NCBI GenBank assembly: GCA_002964805.2
Contig: PUDQ02000143.1
Span: forward strand, 72,001-136,000
Direction of reading: 5' to 3'
Length of the DNA stretch: 64,000 bases
Source: Trametes villosa
Taxonomy: Eukaryota; Basidiomycota; Agaricomycetes; Polyporales; Polyporaceae
The notes beneath the pieces were generated by a model, which was not told the origin of the DNA, made no database searches, and worked only from the letters and a program-made list of their open reading frames with translations. A program made the position numbers and the translations under genes. Below, piece by piece: positions 1 through 10,011 of the stretch; the first letter of the stretch is position 1, and the number at the start of each line of letters is the position of its first letter.

Positions 1-1091
1 ATTAGGAGTAGCACTAGACGAGTCGATGGAGGAGAGGAGCGAGAGCAGCTGTTGGTTCTGCTGAGAGCTCGCGAGCGCCATGAAGAAGGCCTGCAGCGCA
101 GCCTGGGGAGTGCTAACTGAAGGTGCAGAAGGTGCGGCGGTAGGTGCAGGCACGGCAGGCGCCGGAGTAGGTTGAGGAGCAGGTGTCGAGGCAGCTGGCG
201 ATGGATCAGCAGCAACAGAGTCGCTTCGCTTGATATGTCGAACAGACGCAGGAGGTAGACTAGGGCTATTGGAAGAGCTCGGCGCGGGCTCGGGAACGCA
301 TGAAGGTGCCCTGTCCTTTTCCTCCTTTGGCCAGCGCAGTGGGTCAGTGGTAAAGAGAGCGCCCGTGTTCCGCTTGACAGGTTTCTTCTCCGCCGGAGGC
401 AAGGGCGCGGCCCAGCTGTGAGCACGAGGGAGCGGCGCTCGGCTTCCCTGGAACTGAGATGAGAGAAGGGAGCGGACGGAGGTCAGCGGAGACGCACCTC
501 TCTGAGGGAAAAGATGACTTCGAGACCATCGTCGCGGATGCCATCAGACATGAGGGTGCCGAAGACGGAGGGAGGGTCTGGGCTGCGCAGTGCATCGGAC
601 AGCCAACCGAGTCCAACCGCAACGCCAGGTGCGGGGCTTGAGCTTGCGCTATTGCCTTGCTCTTGAAGGGAGCGCCCGAGTTAGCCACTCGCCGGGGGAA
701 CGCGTCGGATGGAGGGGGGACCACTCACGCGACTCGAACGGATCAAAAACATAGACGGACCAGTCGCGGGTAGCTGTAGGCGCAAGTTCGGGGCTGAACG
801 CGCGAGAACGTTAGAATATCAAGGGAAGAGAACGGCTGAGGACGTTTACCTTGACTGGCAGATAGCGTCGAGGCATGAGCGGAGAGATACCTTGCCGTAG
901 ATGATGTCAGCGGCAGAGTGGGAGGGTATCGCGTGTTGTGGTATTATGAACACTTCGGCCTTGGCGGACGAGCGGGCGAGCATGTAGGGTGGGTGGCCGT
1001 TGATGGTGTACAAGGCGCGAACTGGGAGGTGTGAGAGGAGGACGGCAGGCAAGAGCACACAGGACGTACTGCATATCATACGCGTCTCCAT
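1..1091 (-). CDS. Hypothetical protein, multi-exon, 3' end beyond the window
   Basis: I do not recognise this gene. Four exons can be joined: 850-1091, 729-793, 498-661 and 1-447. All borders are GT-AG, a CTAAC branch point lies in intron 1, and the phases agree, giving about 306 codons before the left edge. The start at 1091 was chosen because it opens the frame that continues through all exons; an ATG three codons further in is possible. The N-terminal part reads LPVRALYTINGHPPYMLA and looks globular. Exon 2 ends in a VYVFDPFES stretch and exon 3 contains GLGWLSDAL and LEVIFSLRE. From residue 160 the protein becomes Ser/Pro/Ala-rich and low in complexity, with a QNQQLLSLLSSIDSS tract near the edge. 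Such an ordered head with a disordered tail is common in fungal regulatory proteins, but no function can be assigned. Confidence 0.6.
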
Positions 1092-1437
1092 CTTTCTACC
1101 ATCCCACAGCAGCAGCACACTCGGAGCAGTACGCAAACAATCCCAGCCGCGGGCGCGGAAGACACGGAGAAGGACGAGGAGGAGGAGGAGGAGGAGCGTG
1201 GGTGAGTGGACAGGCGCCCGTACTCTCATTTCAACGCGTCGGATCACGTGTACCGCGCCTTCTCGCGTCGCGATACCGGCGCTTATTACCCGTGCTCCTC
1301 GTTCCTCCGCTCATACGAACCATCTTGGAAACTCTGGTACCTGGCTGCGGGCGACACCCTACTTGCTACAGCGCGCAGGCATCCAGAGAATATATTCACA
1401 GAACTCGCGTTATCTGTCCTATTCCGCCCCCGTCATC

Positions 1438-3258
1438 TCACTCGTCAGCTTCTTCGCCCCCAGACTCCTCGTCGTCTCCTCCGTCCCCTAGATCGGCCTC
1501 CTCATCGTCCTCCGACTCGGAATCAGACGTATAGAAGTCGTCCTCTCGCGAGTCCGTTTCGCTCCCTTCATCGTCCGGCTCGGTGTCCGTTGGCGCGTCC
1601 CATCCCCAATCGTCCGACTCCCTGCGCTCCCGCTGCGTCTCAGCTGCGCTCCACGAACACGATAAGCATATGTTATCCTCCTCCTTGACCACCTCAATCT
1701 CCACCATCAGCCATGGCACTTCCTTTGCTGCGTGCGACACAAGACCTTTGATCAGCACCTCCATGGCTTCATAGGTCGCTCTTCCTCCAACCCTCAGGAC
1801 CAGCCCCTCTACGCCGCTTCCCTCCTCATGTCGTGCCTTGAACCATCGAATCATTGCCTGGCCAGCGTCTCTATGCGTGGGCTCTCCGGCGATGCATAGG
1901 CTCAGTACTTGCAGCACGGGTAACAGAGTCAGGTCGGCCTCCAACGTCCGCGTCGTTGCTTCGATGCACTCCCACCCGCCGACGACGAGCGCGCGGAGCG
2001 ATGAGAGTTGCCCGAACAGCTCCCACCACGTCCACTCCCGAGCTAGGGGCAGCCAGTCTGCGCAATGCAGCTCCAGCCGTACGAGTACCTCCGGGCGGAC
2101 GATCAGGGACAGGCTGAGCAGGAATTGCCGCCAGTGCCGATGGCGCGACAAGGCAGATACGCCCCCTGCGTAGGACCCTTCGAGCGACCAGTGCGGTTCT
2201 TGGCTCCATGCTGCCCCTGCCTCGCCGTGCAGCTTGACGTTGAGTGTCGAGCCGTCGCACACGTCGTCGCTGATCCCGTCGTCGATCCGCACGGTGAGGG
2301 AGTGCGTGTTGGACAGCACGCCCAAGTCATCCAGGTTCTCAGGCAGGGTGCGCCGCAGCCAGGCATCGCGCCGGATGAGCTCGCGAGAGCGATTTGGTCT
2401 ATCCAGGCGGGTTTCTATCTCCAGCGAAGCCGTGGGAGGCAGACGAAATCCCGATAGCGCGACTCGAGCGGCGTCGGGAGCCTCCCTGTGCAGCCTGAGG
2501 AGCGCGAGCGTCGGTAGGTGGACGGTGTCAAAATCGGATGGGTCATCCCTTCCTATTCGGATGGGCAGCGCGTCCGAGATATCCAGCTCTACGACGCCCG
2601 TGCACGCTGTCAGGAACGTCTGTAAGCTCCCAGGCCGTGCGGTGAAAACCTCGTTTATGATGATGCGCGGGATGCTCGGAAGCGGCGCTTCCACGAGGGG
2701 TAGCCATCCAAGGTACAGGGTGTGCAAGTTCGTGAGCCCTTGGAGGTGGAGGGGGCGTGCGCGGGGTTCGCTCCAACTCCCCACCGCGAGCGTCGTCAGA
2801 GCTGGCCCCAGCGTCCCGAGGAATCGGTTGATTTCCATCACCTGGCGCGGGGTGTTCTTCATCCACAACGCGAGGAAGCCGATGCGAGGTACCCAGCGCT
2901 GGAGATGGTCGAAAGCGTTGGCGAGGGCCCGGAACGCGGTGTCCGTCCGCCTCTCTTTCAAGTGGACGGCGACCTGCAGCAGATGTGTGTCGTGCGCACG
3001 AGAGAGGAAGGTGTGGATCGCCTCGGGGTCGCGGATGAGGTACTGGATGGTAAACTTGGTCCATAGCGCACGTCGCTTGAGCGCGGCTTCCCGCCAACGG
3101 CGGCACACCCAGGTGGCGGGAATCCAGCCCGCCGCGAAACCGTACTGCAGTCGCATCCAGTGATCGTGCCAGTTGAGGTTTATGCGAGGCGGGTCATCGC
3201 GTATCATGAGGAATATGTCGGACAGGAGCTCGAGGGGCAGCTTGGAAGCGAGTGCCAT
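1438..3258 (-). CDS. F-box protein, paralogue 1
   Basis: An intronless frame of 606 codons. The N-terminal F-box-like segment (about residues 7-70) reads LPLELLSDIFLM, then TWVCRRWREAAL and LWTKF. This is the usual basidiomycete F-box, which would bind Skp1 in an SCF ubiquitin ligase. The rest is irregular leucine-rich sequence with recurring blocks shared with the three neighbouring paralogues, such as LHTLYLGWLP, LVRLELHCADWLPL and VVGGWECIEATTRTLEA. The tail is very acidic (runs of D, E and S). The frame stays open upstream to 3516, but I start at 3258 because the F-box begins there and the paralogues start at the same point (MPTAQTLPLELL, MSLAQTFPSELL). Substrate is unknown. The absence of introns contrasts with the intron-rich housekeeping genes to the right. 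Confidence 0.85.
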   Translation of the reverse strand: MALASKLPLELLSDIFLMIRDDPPRINLNWHDHWMRLQYGFAAGWIPATWVCRRWREAALKRRALWTKFTIQYLIRDPEAIHTFLSRAHDTHLLQVAVHLKERRTDTAFRALANAFDHLQRWVPRIGFLALWMKNTPRQVMEINRFLGTLGPALTTLAVGSWSEPRARPLHLQGLTNLHTLYLGWLPLVEAPLPSIPRIIINEVFTARPGSLQTFLTACTGVVELDISDALPIRIGRDDPSDFDTVHLPTLALLRLHREAPDAARVALSGFRLPPTASLEIETRLDRPNRSRELIRRDAWLRRTLPENLDDLGVLSNTHSLTVRIDDGISDDVCDGSTLNVKLHGEAGAAWSQEPHWSLEGSYAGGVSALSRHRHWRQFLLSLSLIVRPEVLVRLELHCADWLPLAREWTWWELFGQLSSLRALVVGGWECIEATTRTLEADLTLLPVLQVLSLCIAGEPTHRDAGQAMIRWFKARHEEGSGVEGLVLRVGGRATYEAMEVLIKGLVSHAAKEVPWLMVEIEVVKEEDNICLSCSWSAAETQRERRESDDWGWDAPTDTEPDDEGSETDSREDDFYTSDSESEDDEEADLGDGGDDEESGGEEADE

Positions 3259-4238
3259 GACAGCAGTGTTTGCTGCAGGAAGGTGAGTCGTGCTTCGCTG
3301 CCGCCTATACGTACGACTCACTGTATGATAGGATTGCTCGTCAACAAGCTTGTGAGGATGCGCGCAGCGCTGGGAGATTGAGAGAATGCGAGAGGTTCTG
3401 AGTCTCAGAGCCCCAACGGTGCGTGCTTTTGACATGACGCGACAGGTCGATACCGTGTGCTCATTGACAACAATGGCGGTGGTCTGTATCCGTCTCCGCA
3501 CAGAGCACACAATCAAGGACGCCGTGTGGTCATCCCGGGGTCTGTTGTAGCAAGGCGCGACGGGTACACAATAGGCGACGGAGCGCGCGGTCTGTCATTG
3601 CATGGGCGCTTCTCTTGCTTCTTATCCCGCTTCTTGCCACGACGCCTCGTAACAAAAAACGCTGTGCTGAGCGGGTAGAAACTAAGACGTGAGTCCGCCG
3701 AGCACTCAGAAGAATCTCATGCGTACCTTCACAGAACACTCAGTTAAATTCCGTGGTTGCGTGGGGCCAAGCGCTCAGTTTGGACGTGACAATTGCCGCA
3801 GGCTCAGCAATTTCACTGACGTGCTGTACGATACGCACACGGTCGCGACCGACTGGTCGACAGCGTGTGTCGAAGCACTGAGGCCGTTCTCCGCGCTCGG
3901 TCCATGGTGATGTTGCCGAGACATCGCGCCGAGCCCACGAGACGAGCGTGGTCGATGTCGGGATGTGGCATTGACTCGGACGCCAAATTCCCCGATACGT
4001 TCCCCTACGCCGACCGCAGGGTCTTACTGTCGCACGCTACCCCAAACGTAACCACCGCTTAGGCAACCTCAAAGTAATCGGTAAGCGTAAATCACAGCAC
4101 AGGGATTCAAAGCGGTACGTTCTATGTTCCTTCATATGTGCAAAATGACTTTACAGAGAAATGTACAAACCGCAAAGGGCAGACCACTGCCCAAAGAGCC
4201 CAGTGAAGTCCGCCTTCTCCACGCCCACCTTCGCCATC
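3259..4238. other. Intergenic region upstream of F-box 1
   Basis: No convincing gene. It holds the F-box 1 promoter and the 3' flank of F-box 2. Short open frames on both strands have no recognisable content. Confidence 0.5.
3317..3352 (-). promoter_or_regulatory. Conserved upstream block shared by F-box 1 and 2
   Basis: A block containing CTCACTGTATGATA followed by GCTCGTCAA and AAGCT lies 59-94 bp before the F-box 1 start. It is nearly repeated at 6129-6162 before F-box 2. Conservation outside coding sequence could mean a shared regulatory site or simply recent tandem duplication including the promoter. Confidence 0.4.
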
Positions 4239-6065
4239 TCAGTCTTCGTCCTCTTCCTCATCAGAGGATCCGGAATCCCAGAACGCCCCATCATCCTCCT
4301 CCGACTCGCTTTCTTCTTCTTCCTCTTCTTCCTCGTCCTCCGAGACATCCCATTCCCACGCTCGCTCGCCTTCCTCCGCCTCTCCATCATCCTGGAGTCG
4401 CTGCATCGCAGCCCTTTCCCAGCCGCATGACCAACATCCATCTACGGACGTGATCTCCGTCGCCAGCGACAGCCCCGCCTTATGTGCACCAGACACCAAC
4501 GCTTCCACGAATGTCTCCGTTTCCGAAGCCACGTCCTCCCCGAGCGTTGCGATTAGTTTGTCCAGACCGTTGCCCTGCTCTTGGCGCAGCTTGAGCCATC
4601 GTAGCATTGCGCTTCCAGCGTCCTGGTGCTGTTTGAAATCGTTGACACAGAGGCTGATCTGTTGCAGCGCCGGTAGCAGGCTCGGGTCGGCCTCCAAGGT
4701 GCGTGTCACTGCTTCGATGCACTCCCATCCTCCAACGACGAGCTCGCGGAGCGCATGGTACTGGCTGAATAGCTCTCGCCACAGCGACTGCCGCCGTAAA
4801 GGCAGCCAGTCCGCGAAGTGCAACTCGAGCTGTACCAGGCGTGTAGGCTTCGCGATCAAGGGCAGGTCGAGGAGGAACTGGCTGAAAGGCCGATACCGAG
4901 CGATGGCAAGCGCCCCTCCGGCGTAGCACCCCCCAACCGACCAGTGCGACTCGTTCTTCACCTCTGTTGCGCTTGTGACTCCGGCAAGCTCGAAGGTAAG
5001 CGGCGGGCCCTCATTTGAATCGCCGCTCTGGCGGCCGTGGGTTGGGATGTCGTCGATGCGCACCATGAGGGAACGAGTGCGCGAAAGCACAGCCAGGTTC
5101 TCGAGCCTATTAGGGAGAGTCCCTCGCAGCCAGGAGGTCCTACGGAGGAGGTCACGCGTGCGATGCGGCTTGTCGTGCACGGTTCCCAGTTCGAAGGAGG
5201 TCGTGGACGGCAAGCGGAAGCTCCCCAGCACAACCTCGGCGGCGTCGGGGCGCTCCCCGGTCATCCTCAAGAGCTTGAGCTGTGGCAGCTGGATGACCGG
5301 GTACGCTGCTGGGTCGTCCAGCCCCACGCGCTCGGGCACCGCGACCTCGATATGCAACTCCTCTACGCCGGTACACGCCACCAAGAACCTCTGCAAATCC
5401 CCTCGTCGCGCCATGAAGACGCCTTTGATCGCGATGCGAGGGATTTGCGGGAGTGGGGTATTCCCGGATGGCAGCCAGCCCAGGTATAGCGTCTGCAGGT
5501 TCGACAGTCCGAGGAAGTTAAGAGCAGGAGTGTCGGACGGCTGGGCCTGCCCCTTCTGACTTCCCAGCGCAAGGGTCTTCAGGTGAGGCGCAGACGTCCC
5601 TAGTTGTTCCAGGAATTCGCTGATCTTTGCGCGCTGCGATGCGGTGCAGTTCATCCATACCGACAGGTGCTTGATGCGGTTGGCCCACGGGCGAAGGAAC
5701 TCGAAGGCTACGACGCGCTCGTCCGCCTCGGCACCTTCATCCTCCTCATACCCCTCCCAGTTCCGACGTTTAAAATCAGTGACGCCGATGTATAGGGGTT
5801 TTCCATCGGGCGCGCGCGAGAGGAAGGTACGAATCGCATCGGGGTTCCGGGTGAGATACGGGGTGGCAAAGATGGTCCAGAGTCGGCGCCCAAGCAGTGC
5901 AGCCTCGCGCCAGCGACGGCACACCCAGGTTACGCGCATCCAGTCCGCCGCGAAGCCGTGCTTGTCTGTAAAGATGTATCGATCTTCTTCGATGTTGATG
6001 CCGCCGCGTAGGAGGAGGAAGATCTCCGACAAGAGCTCGAGGGGAAGGGTTTGAGCGGTAGGCAT
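4239..6065 (-). CDS. F-box protein, paralogue 2
   Basis: An intronless frame of 608 residues with the ATG directly in front of the F-box (TLPLELLSEIFLLLRGG, then TWVCRRWREAAL and LWTIF, residues 5-68). The shared paralogue blocks follow in the same order: HLSVWMN, LGLSNLQTLYLGWLPSG, PLPQIPRIAI, LVQLELHFADWLPL and VVGGWECIEAVTRTLEA. The C-terminus is an E/D-rich tail of about 40 residues. Order and spacing match F-box 1 and 3, so the cluster arose by tandem duplication. The expected role is substrate recognition in an SCF ubiquitin ligase; the target is unknown. No lesions were seen. Confidence 0.87.
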   Translation of the reverse strand: MPTAQTLPLELLSEIFLLLRGGINIEEDRYIFTDKHGFAADWMRVTWVCRRWREAALLGRRLWTIFATPYLTRNPDAIRTFLSRAPDGKPLYIGVTDFKRRNWEGYEEDEGAEADERVVAFEFLRPWANRIKHLSVWMNCTASQRAKISEFLEQLGTSAPHLKTLALGSQKGQAQPSDTPALNFLGLSNLQTLYLGWLPSGNTPLPQIPRIAIKGVFMARRGDLQRFLVACTGVEELHIEVAVPERVGLDDPAAYPVIQLPQLKLLRMTGERPDAAEVVLGSFRLPSTTSFELGTVHDKPHRTRDLLRRTSWLRGTLPNRLENLAVLSRTRSLMVRIDDIPTHGRQSGDSNEGPPLTFELAGVTSATEVKNESHWSVGGCYAGGALAIARYRPFSQFLLDLPLIAKPTRLVQLELHFADWLPLRRQSLWRELFSQYHALRELVVGGWECIEAVTRTLEADPSLLPALQQISLCVNDFKQHQDAGSAMLRWLKLRQEQGNGLDKLIATLGEDVASETETFVEALVSGAHKAGLSLATEITSVDGCWSCGWERAAMQRLQDDGEAEEGERAWEWDVSEDEEEEEEEESESEEDDGAFWDSGSSDEEEDED

Positions 6066-6840
6066 TAGGAGCGTATCTGCGCAACTGTAAGTCGTGCATC
6101 ACAGACAAGGCGCCGGACTCGGAGACGGCTCACTGTATGATATGAGGGGCTCGTCAATAAGCTGATGATTCGCGGTACGACGATGGTGTGGGCGAGCGAA
6201 TGCTGAAAACGTTGGCATCGAGTACAGCCCTCCAGTGTGTGCTTATAAGACGTCGCGGCGAATCCGTCGTGAAGCACATTGAAGACAATGACAACGGGTG
6301 GTGTCCGCCGTCGTGAAGGTACACACAAGCCTTCTACCAAGGTAACCCGAAGTTCACACAGGCTCGTAGCGTAGCAATGTACGGCGCGGTGGCTGCACAA
6401 TGGGCGGCGCCTTTGCGCGTCACCAACCTCGCCGCTATCCCCATACTGTGTGAGTCTATATTGTGCCAAGTAAAACAAAAGGCTACTCATGCGTTGTACG
6501 CATGGCGGACATCCCGGCGCGTAGTAGAGTCTCCGGATGCGCGAATCCAAGAGGGTTGTGCGCTGGGACGGCCAATGTTGGGGTGGCGCCCTGTCGGCCG
6601 CTATTGTGTTGACGTGCCTCCTGGAGTCATAGCTGGCTAATAATGATGCTCCCGAGATGACTGGACGACGTGCGGGGCAGGATACTGCGCGATCGCGCAA
6701 AGACAGCTTGAGATACAAACTTCGGGAACACTCGGGCGATTCGAACGTGTTAAGAACATGGGCTCATTGATGTTAGCAGTAACTAGTAAGTAACCGCCAT
6801 GTCAGTATGACGTGCTCGATGCGCTCTAGCCTCCGAGATC
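6066..6840. other. Intergenic region between F-box 2 and F-box 3
   Basis: No supported gene. It holds the promoter of F-box 2, including the block at 6129-6162 that repeats the one before F-box 1, and the 3' flank of F-box 3. Confidence 0.5.
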
Positions 6841-8685
6841 CTAATAGTCGTCCGGCCAGTATTGTATCTCCGTTTCCTCAAACCACTCGTCAGACTCACT
6901 AGGGACATCGAGGATTGTGCCTTCAATATCCCACGACGGGTCGTCGGGCCCATTGATGTCGTCGTCGTCATCGGAATCATCCTCATCCGACGATACCTCC
7001 CACCGCCACTCCTCGACCTCCCTTGTTCCGCCTCCCGAGCCGCTCGGTGGTGGGTAGAATGCTCTCCGCGCACCGCACATACGACATGCTTTCCCTTCCA
7101 CCACCTCGGTCGCCAACGCCGGTGCCTCCCTCTGCGCCTGCATCAGGAGACCATTCACTAGCCTCCTCGTTGCCGGTGCCACTCGCCGCCAGACGTTCAC
7201 CGCCAGTCGACCCACGCCGCATTCCTTCGCTCCGCGTATGGCCAGCCATCGGGGAACGGCCATGCCAGCTTGGACGTGCTCTGGACGATGACTGACGCAG
7301 AGTCTCAGCTCTCCCAGTTTCGGTAGCAGAGTCCACTGGGCTTCTAGGGTGCGCGTCGCCGCCTCGATGATCTCCCACCCTCCAAGGATGAGAGTGTGTA
7401 GATTCGGGAAGGCGGTAAACATCTCCAGCCACAGATACTGCTTCCGCACAGACAACCAGTCTGCGAGGTGCAGCTCCAGCCGCACCATGAGCGCGGGCTG
7501 GACGATCAAAGGCAGGCTGCGCAAAAACCGGCCCAGGTATCGATGGTTGGCCAAGTGGGGGATTCCGCCGCAGTACCTCGCTCTGATGGACCAGTGCGGT
7601 TCATCATCCTGGCCCAATCCAGCCCTTCCATGGAGGTAGAAGACGAACGGCTCCTCGGGAGCCAAGTCCGGTTCGTCCTCGCGCTCAAGGGGTAGGTCGT
7701 CTATGTGTAAGGTGAGCGAGTGTGTGCTCGAGAGGACGGGGAGGTTATCCAGGTTCTCGGGGAGGAACTCGTGCCGCAGCCAGGCGTTGGGCCGCAGCTG
7801 AAAACGAGCGCGATTGGGGTCCTCGCTCCGGACGTCCAACTCGAACGAAGCCGACGGTGGTAGACGAAGCCCGCGCAGTGTACTGCAAGCTGGCTCGATC
7901 ACCTCCCTGTCGATGACGAGGAGCTTTAAACGCGGCATGGAGATGATTGGGAGGGCCCTAATAGCGCTGAAATCCCATAGGAGCGTGTTCCTGATCTCCA
8001 AGATCTCCACGTTAGGACACGCTCTGAGGAAGTCATGTACGCGGTTCGACTCCTCCTCGAAACACCCGCTGATAATGATGCGAGGGATGTCGGGGAGGGG
8101 GAGGTCCCCAGAAGGTAGGCAGTGGAGGTACAGCGTGTGCAGGTTTGGCAGTCCGTGGATGTTGAGCGTGAAGGGCTCATAGTCGCGGCTCAAGGCGCCA
8201 CCGGTGTCGACCGCCAAGCGTTTCACCCCTGGCCCAAGCGTACCGAGGAACTGGTTGACCTCTCCCAGCGGGTTCGGATTCTCCAAGCGTGCCCACAGCT
8301 GCAAAGACTCGATGCGGTTGGTCACCACCCAGGGCTGGAGGATTTCGAAAGCGTCCGGCAAGGAGACGTCCTTGTCAGGGGTTCCATCACACGAGAAGCA
8401 GTTGATAGCGATGTGTAGGGTTGCTTCGTCGGGAGCGCGCTCGAGGAAGGCGAAGATAGCCTCGGTGTTGCGAATGCGTTGGTAGGTGGTGAATTTCGTC
8501 CACAGCTGCCGCCTTGTGAGAGCGGCGTCCCGCCATGAACGACATACCCACGACGTGCGGACCCAGCCAATCGCGAAGCCGGCGTAATAATCTGCACTCA
8601 GTAGCAGTTCCTCCATGTCGCGGTCTTGCATGATGAGGAAGACCTCAGAGAGGAGCTCGGAGGGAAAGGTCTGGGCGAGCGACAT
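6841..8685 (-). CDS. F-box protein, paralogue 3
   Basis: An intronless frame of 614 residues. The F-box (MSLAQTFPSELLSEVFLIM, then SWVCRSWRDAAL and LWTKF) sits at the N-terminus. An in-frame ATG lies 22 codons upstream at 8751, but 8685 aligns with the other paralogues. The common blocks recur (LPNLHTLYLHCLPSG, PLPDIPRIII, MVRLELHLADWLSV, LILGGWEIIEAATRTLEA) and the tail is acidic, ending in WPDDY. It is more diverged from paralogues 1 and 2 than they are from each other. The likely role is as an SCF adaptor; no catalytic residues are expected. Confidence 0.85.
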   Translation of the reverse strand: MSLAQTFPSELLSEVFLIMQDRDMEELLLSADYYAGFAIGWVRTSWVCRSWRDAALTRRQLWTKFTTYQRIRNTEAIFAFLERAPDEATLHIAINCFSCDGTPDKDVSLPDAFEILQPWVVTNRIESLQLWARLENPNPLGEVNQFLGTLGPGVKRLAVDTGGALSRDYEPFTLNIHGLPNLHTLYLHCLPSGDLPLPDIPRIIISGCFEEESNRVHDFLRACPNVEILEIRNTLLWDFSAIRALPIISMPRLKLLVIDREVIEPACSTLRGLRLPPSASFELDVRSEDPNRARFQLRPNAWLRHEFLPENLDNLPVLSSTHSLTLHIDDLPLEREDEPDLAPEEPFVFYLHGRAGLGQDDEPHWSIRARYCGGIPHLANHRYLGRFLRSLPLIVQPALMVRLELHLADWLSVRKQYLWLEMFTAFPNLHTLILGGWEIIEAATRTLEAQWTLLPKLGELRLCVSHRPEHVQAGMAVPRWLAIRGAKECGVGRLAVNVWRRVAPATRRLVNGLLMQAQREAPALATEVVEGKACRMCGARRAFYPPPSGSGGGTREVEEWRWEVSSDEDDSDDDDDINGPDDPSWDIEGTILDVPSESDEWFEETEIQYWPDDY

Positions 8686-10011
8686 GGTCTTTGCACCTGC
8701 AGTGGAAGGTGAGCTGCCCATCACGATTGGAAGCGGGTAATGTCGACTCACTATGGGGCAGGGGAGTTTGCGTTAAAAATTCCGGAAAGATGCGCGCTGC
8801 GCTCAGAGCTCGAGGGACGCGAGAGTGTCCAAGCTCCCGAGGCAACAAGGTGAGGACTTATATCATGGCCACGGCTCGGACGCCTCAGCCCGACATCGTG
8901 GGGACATCTGCCTCCGAGGAAACGAAATTTGCGATCGCCTTCTCAGGAACTCTAACTCAGAGGGCCTCAATTGTGGCAGCAAACTGTGTTGGGCAAAAGC
9001 GACACCTGGCCTCGATTGCCCTGATTCTTCGCTCCGAGCTCGGGAGAACCTCCGAATCCATCGATAGCATGCGCGGCGCTCTCAGGCAATACAGTCCATT
9101 TGGGGATGCTCCTACTAAGTAGTCAGGTGGGCGCATGACATACGGGGATAGAACTCAATCATGGGCTTGCGAACTCTCATGCTGAGGTCTGACCCCAGCT
9201 TCCCTCCTCAACAAAGCGGCGCAGATTCTAGCTGACGGAGTGTATCCGAGTCTAGAACCGATGCCGACACCGACTTCGTCCCACAATCTTTCGAACGCTC
9301 AGCTCAACCCCCTTGCCCGAACACTCTAATCGACTTCGCCGATTGTGGGTGACCCAGCGGAAACCAGTATGTAGTGAGTCGCGCCGCAGCGTATCACTAT
9401 TCGCTCATACCCGGCCATAGAGAAGCCCCTCATATCTGCCCACTACCACAACAAACGACCATCTCACAATAGCTCGTTTCATACCGGCACACCGAACTTT
9501 CCGCGCGGTGTAATCTGGTGAGAAGTTTAGCTCGCCATGTACCCCCAGGATTCGCATGCGAAGCGCGTCCGTCGGCGAAGATGGAGAGTTGCCACCGCTC
9601 AGACAATCACGACTAATTGTACTGGTCGGTATGTGTAGTCGCTGGGCACGCACGAGGAATGCCACCTTGTGCATTTGTCCAACGGTGTGTACGACTCTTC
9701 ACAGGCAGCTTATTGTGTACCGCTGCACGTTGCTCCCAATGACCTCGAAGGAAGCCTTGTGTCGGAACTCGCAATATTTCGTGAGCCAAGCGTTCGAGCC
9801 ACGATTTCCGACAAGTATACTCAGATTCAATTCGGCGACGTACGAGCTACCTCAGGCTTGTAAACACTGTCCGGTTCGTCTGCGAACCATATACGCTCCT
9901 TAAAGACTACACGCAGCACACACCCCAGGCAATTCATCGAGCTTCTCCCCCACACGGTGAGTTATTCCTAGTCGAACCTGGGATTTAGCATACGCTCCCA
10001 TAGCTACGATC
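8686..10011. other. Divergent intergenic region between F-box 3 and F-box 4
   Basis: 1.3 kb between two divergently read F-box genes. I see no gene here. The short open frames lack codon bias and motifs. Confidence 0.5.

Noticed and set aside
3259..3516. N-terminal extension of F-box 1 by 86 codons
   Set aside because: The paralogues all start directly before the F-box, and the extension is the promoter block shared with F-box 2.
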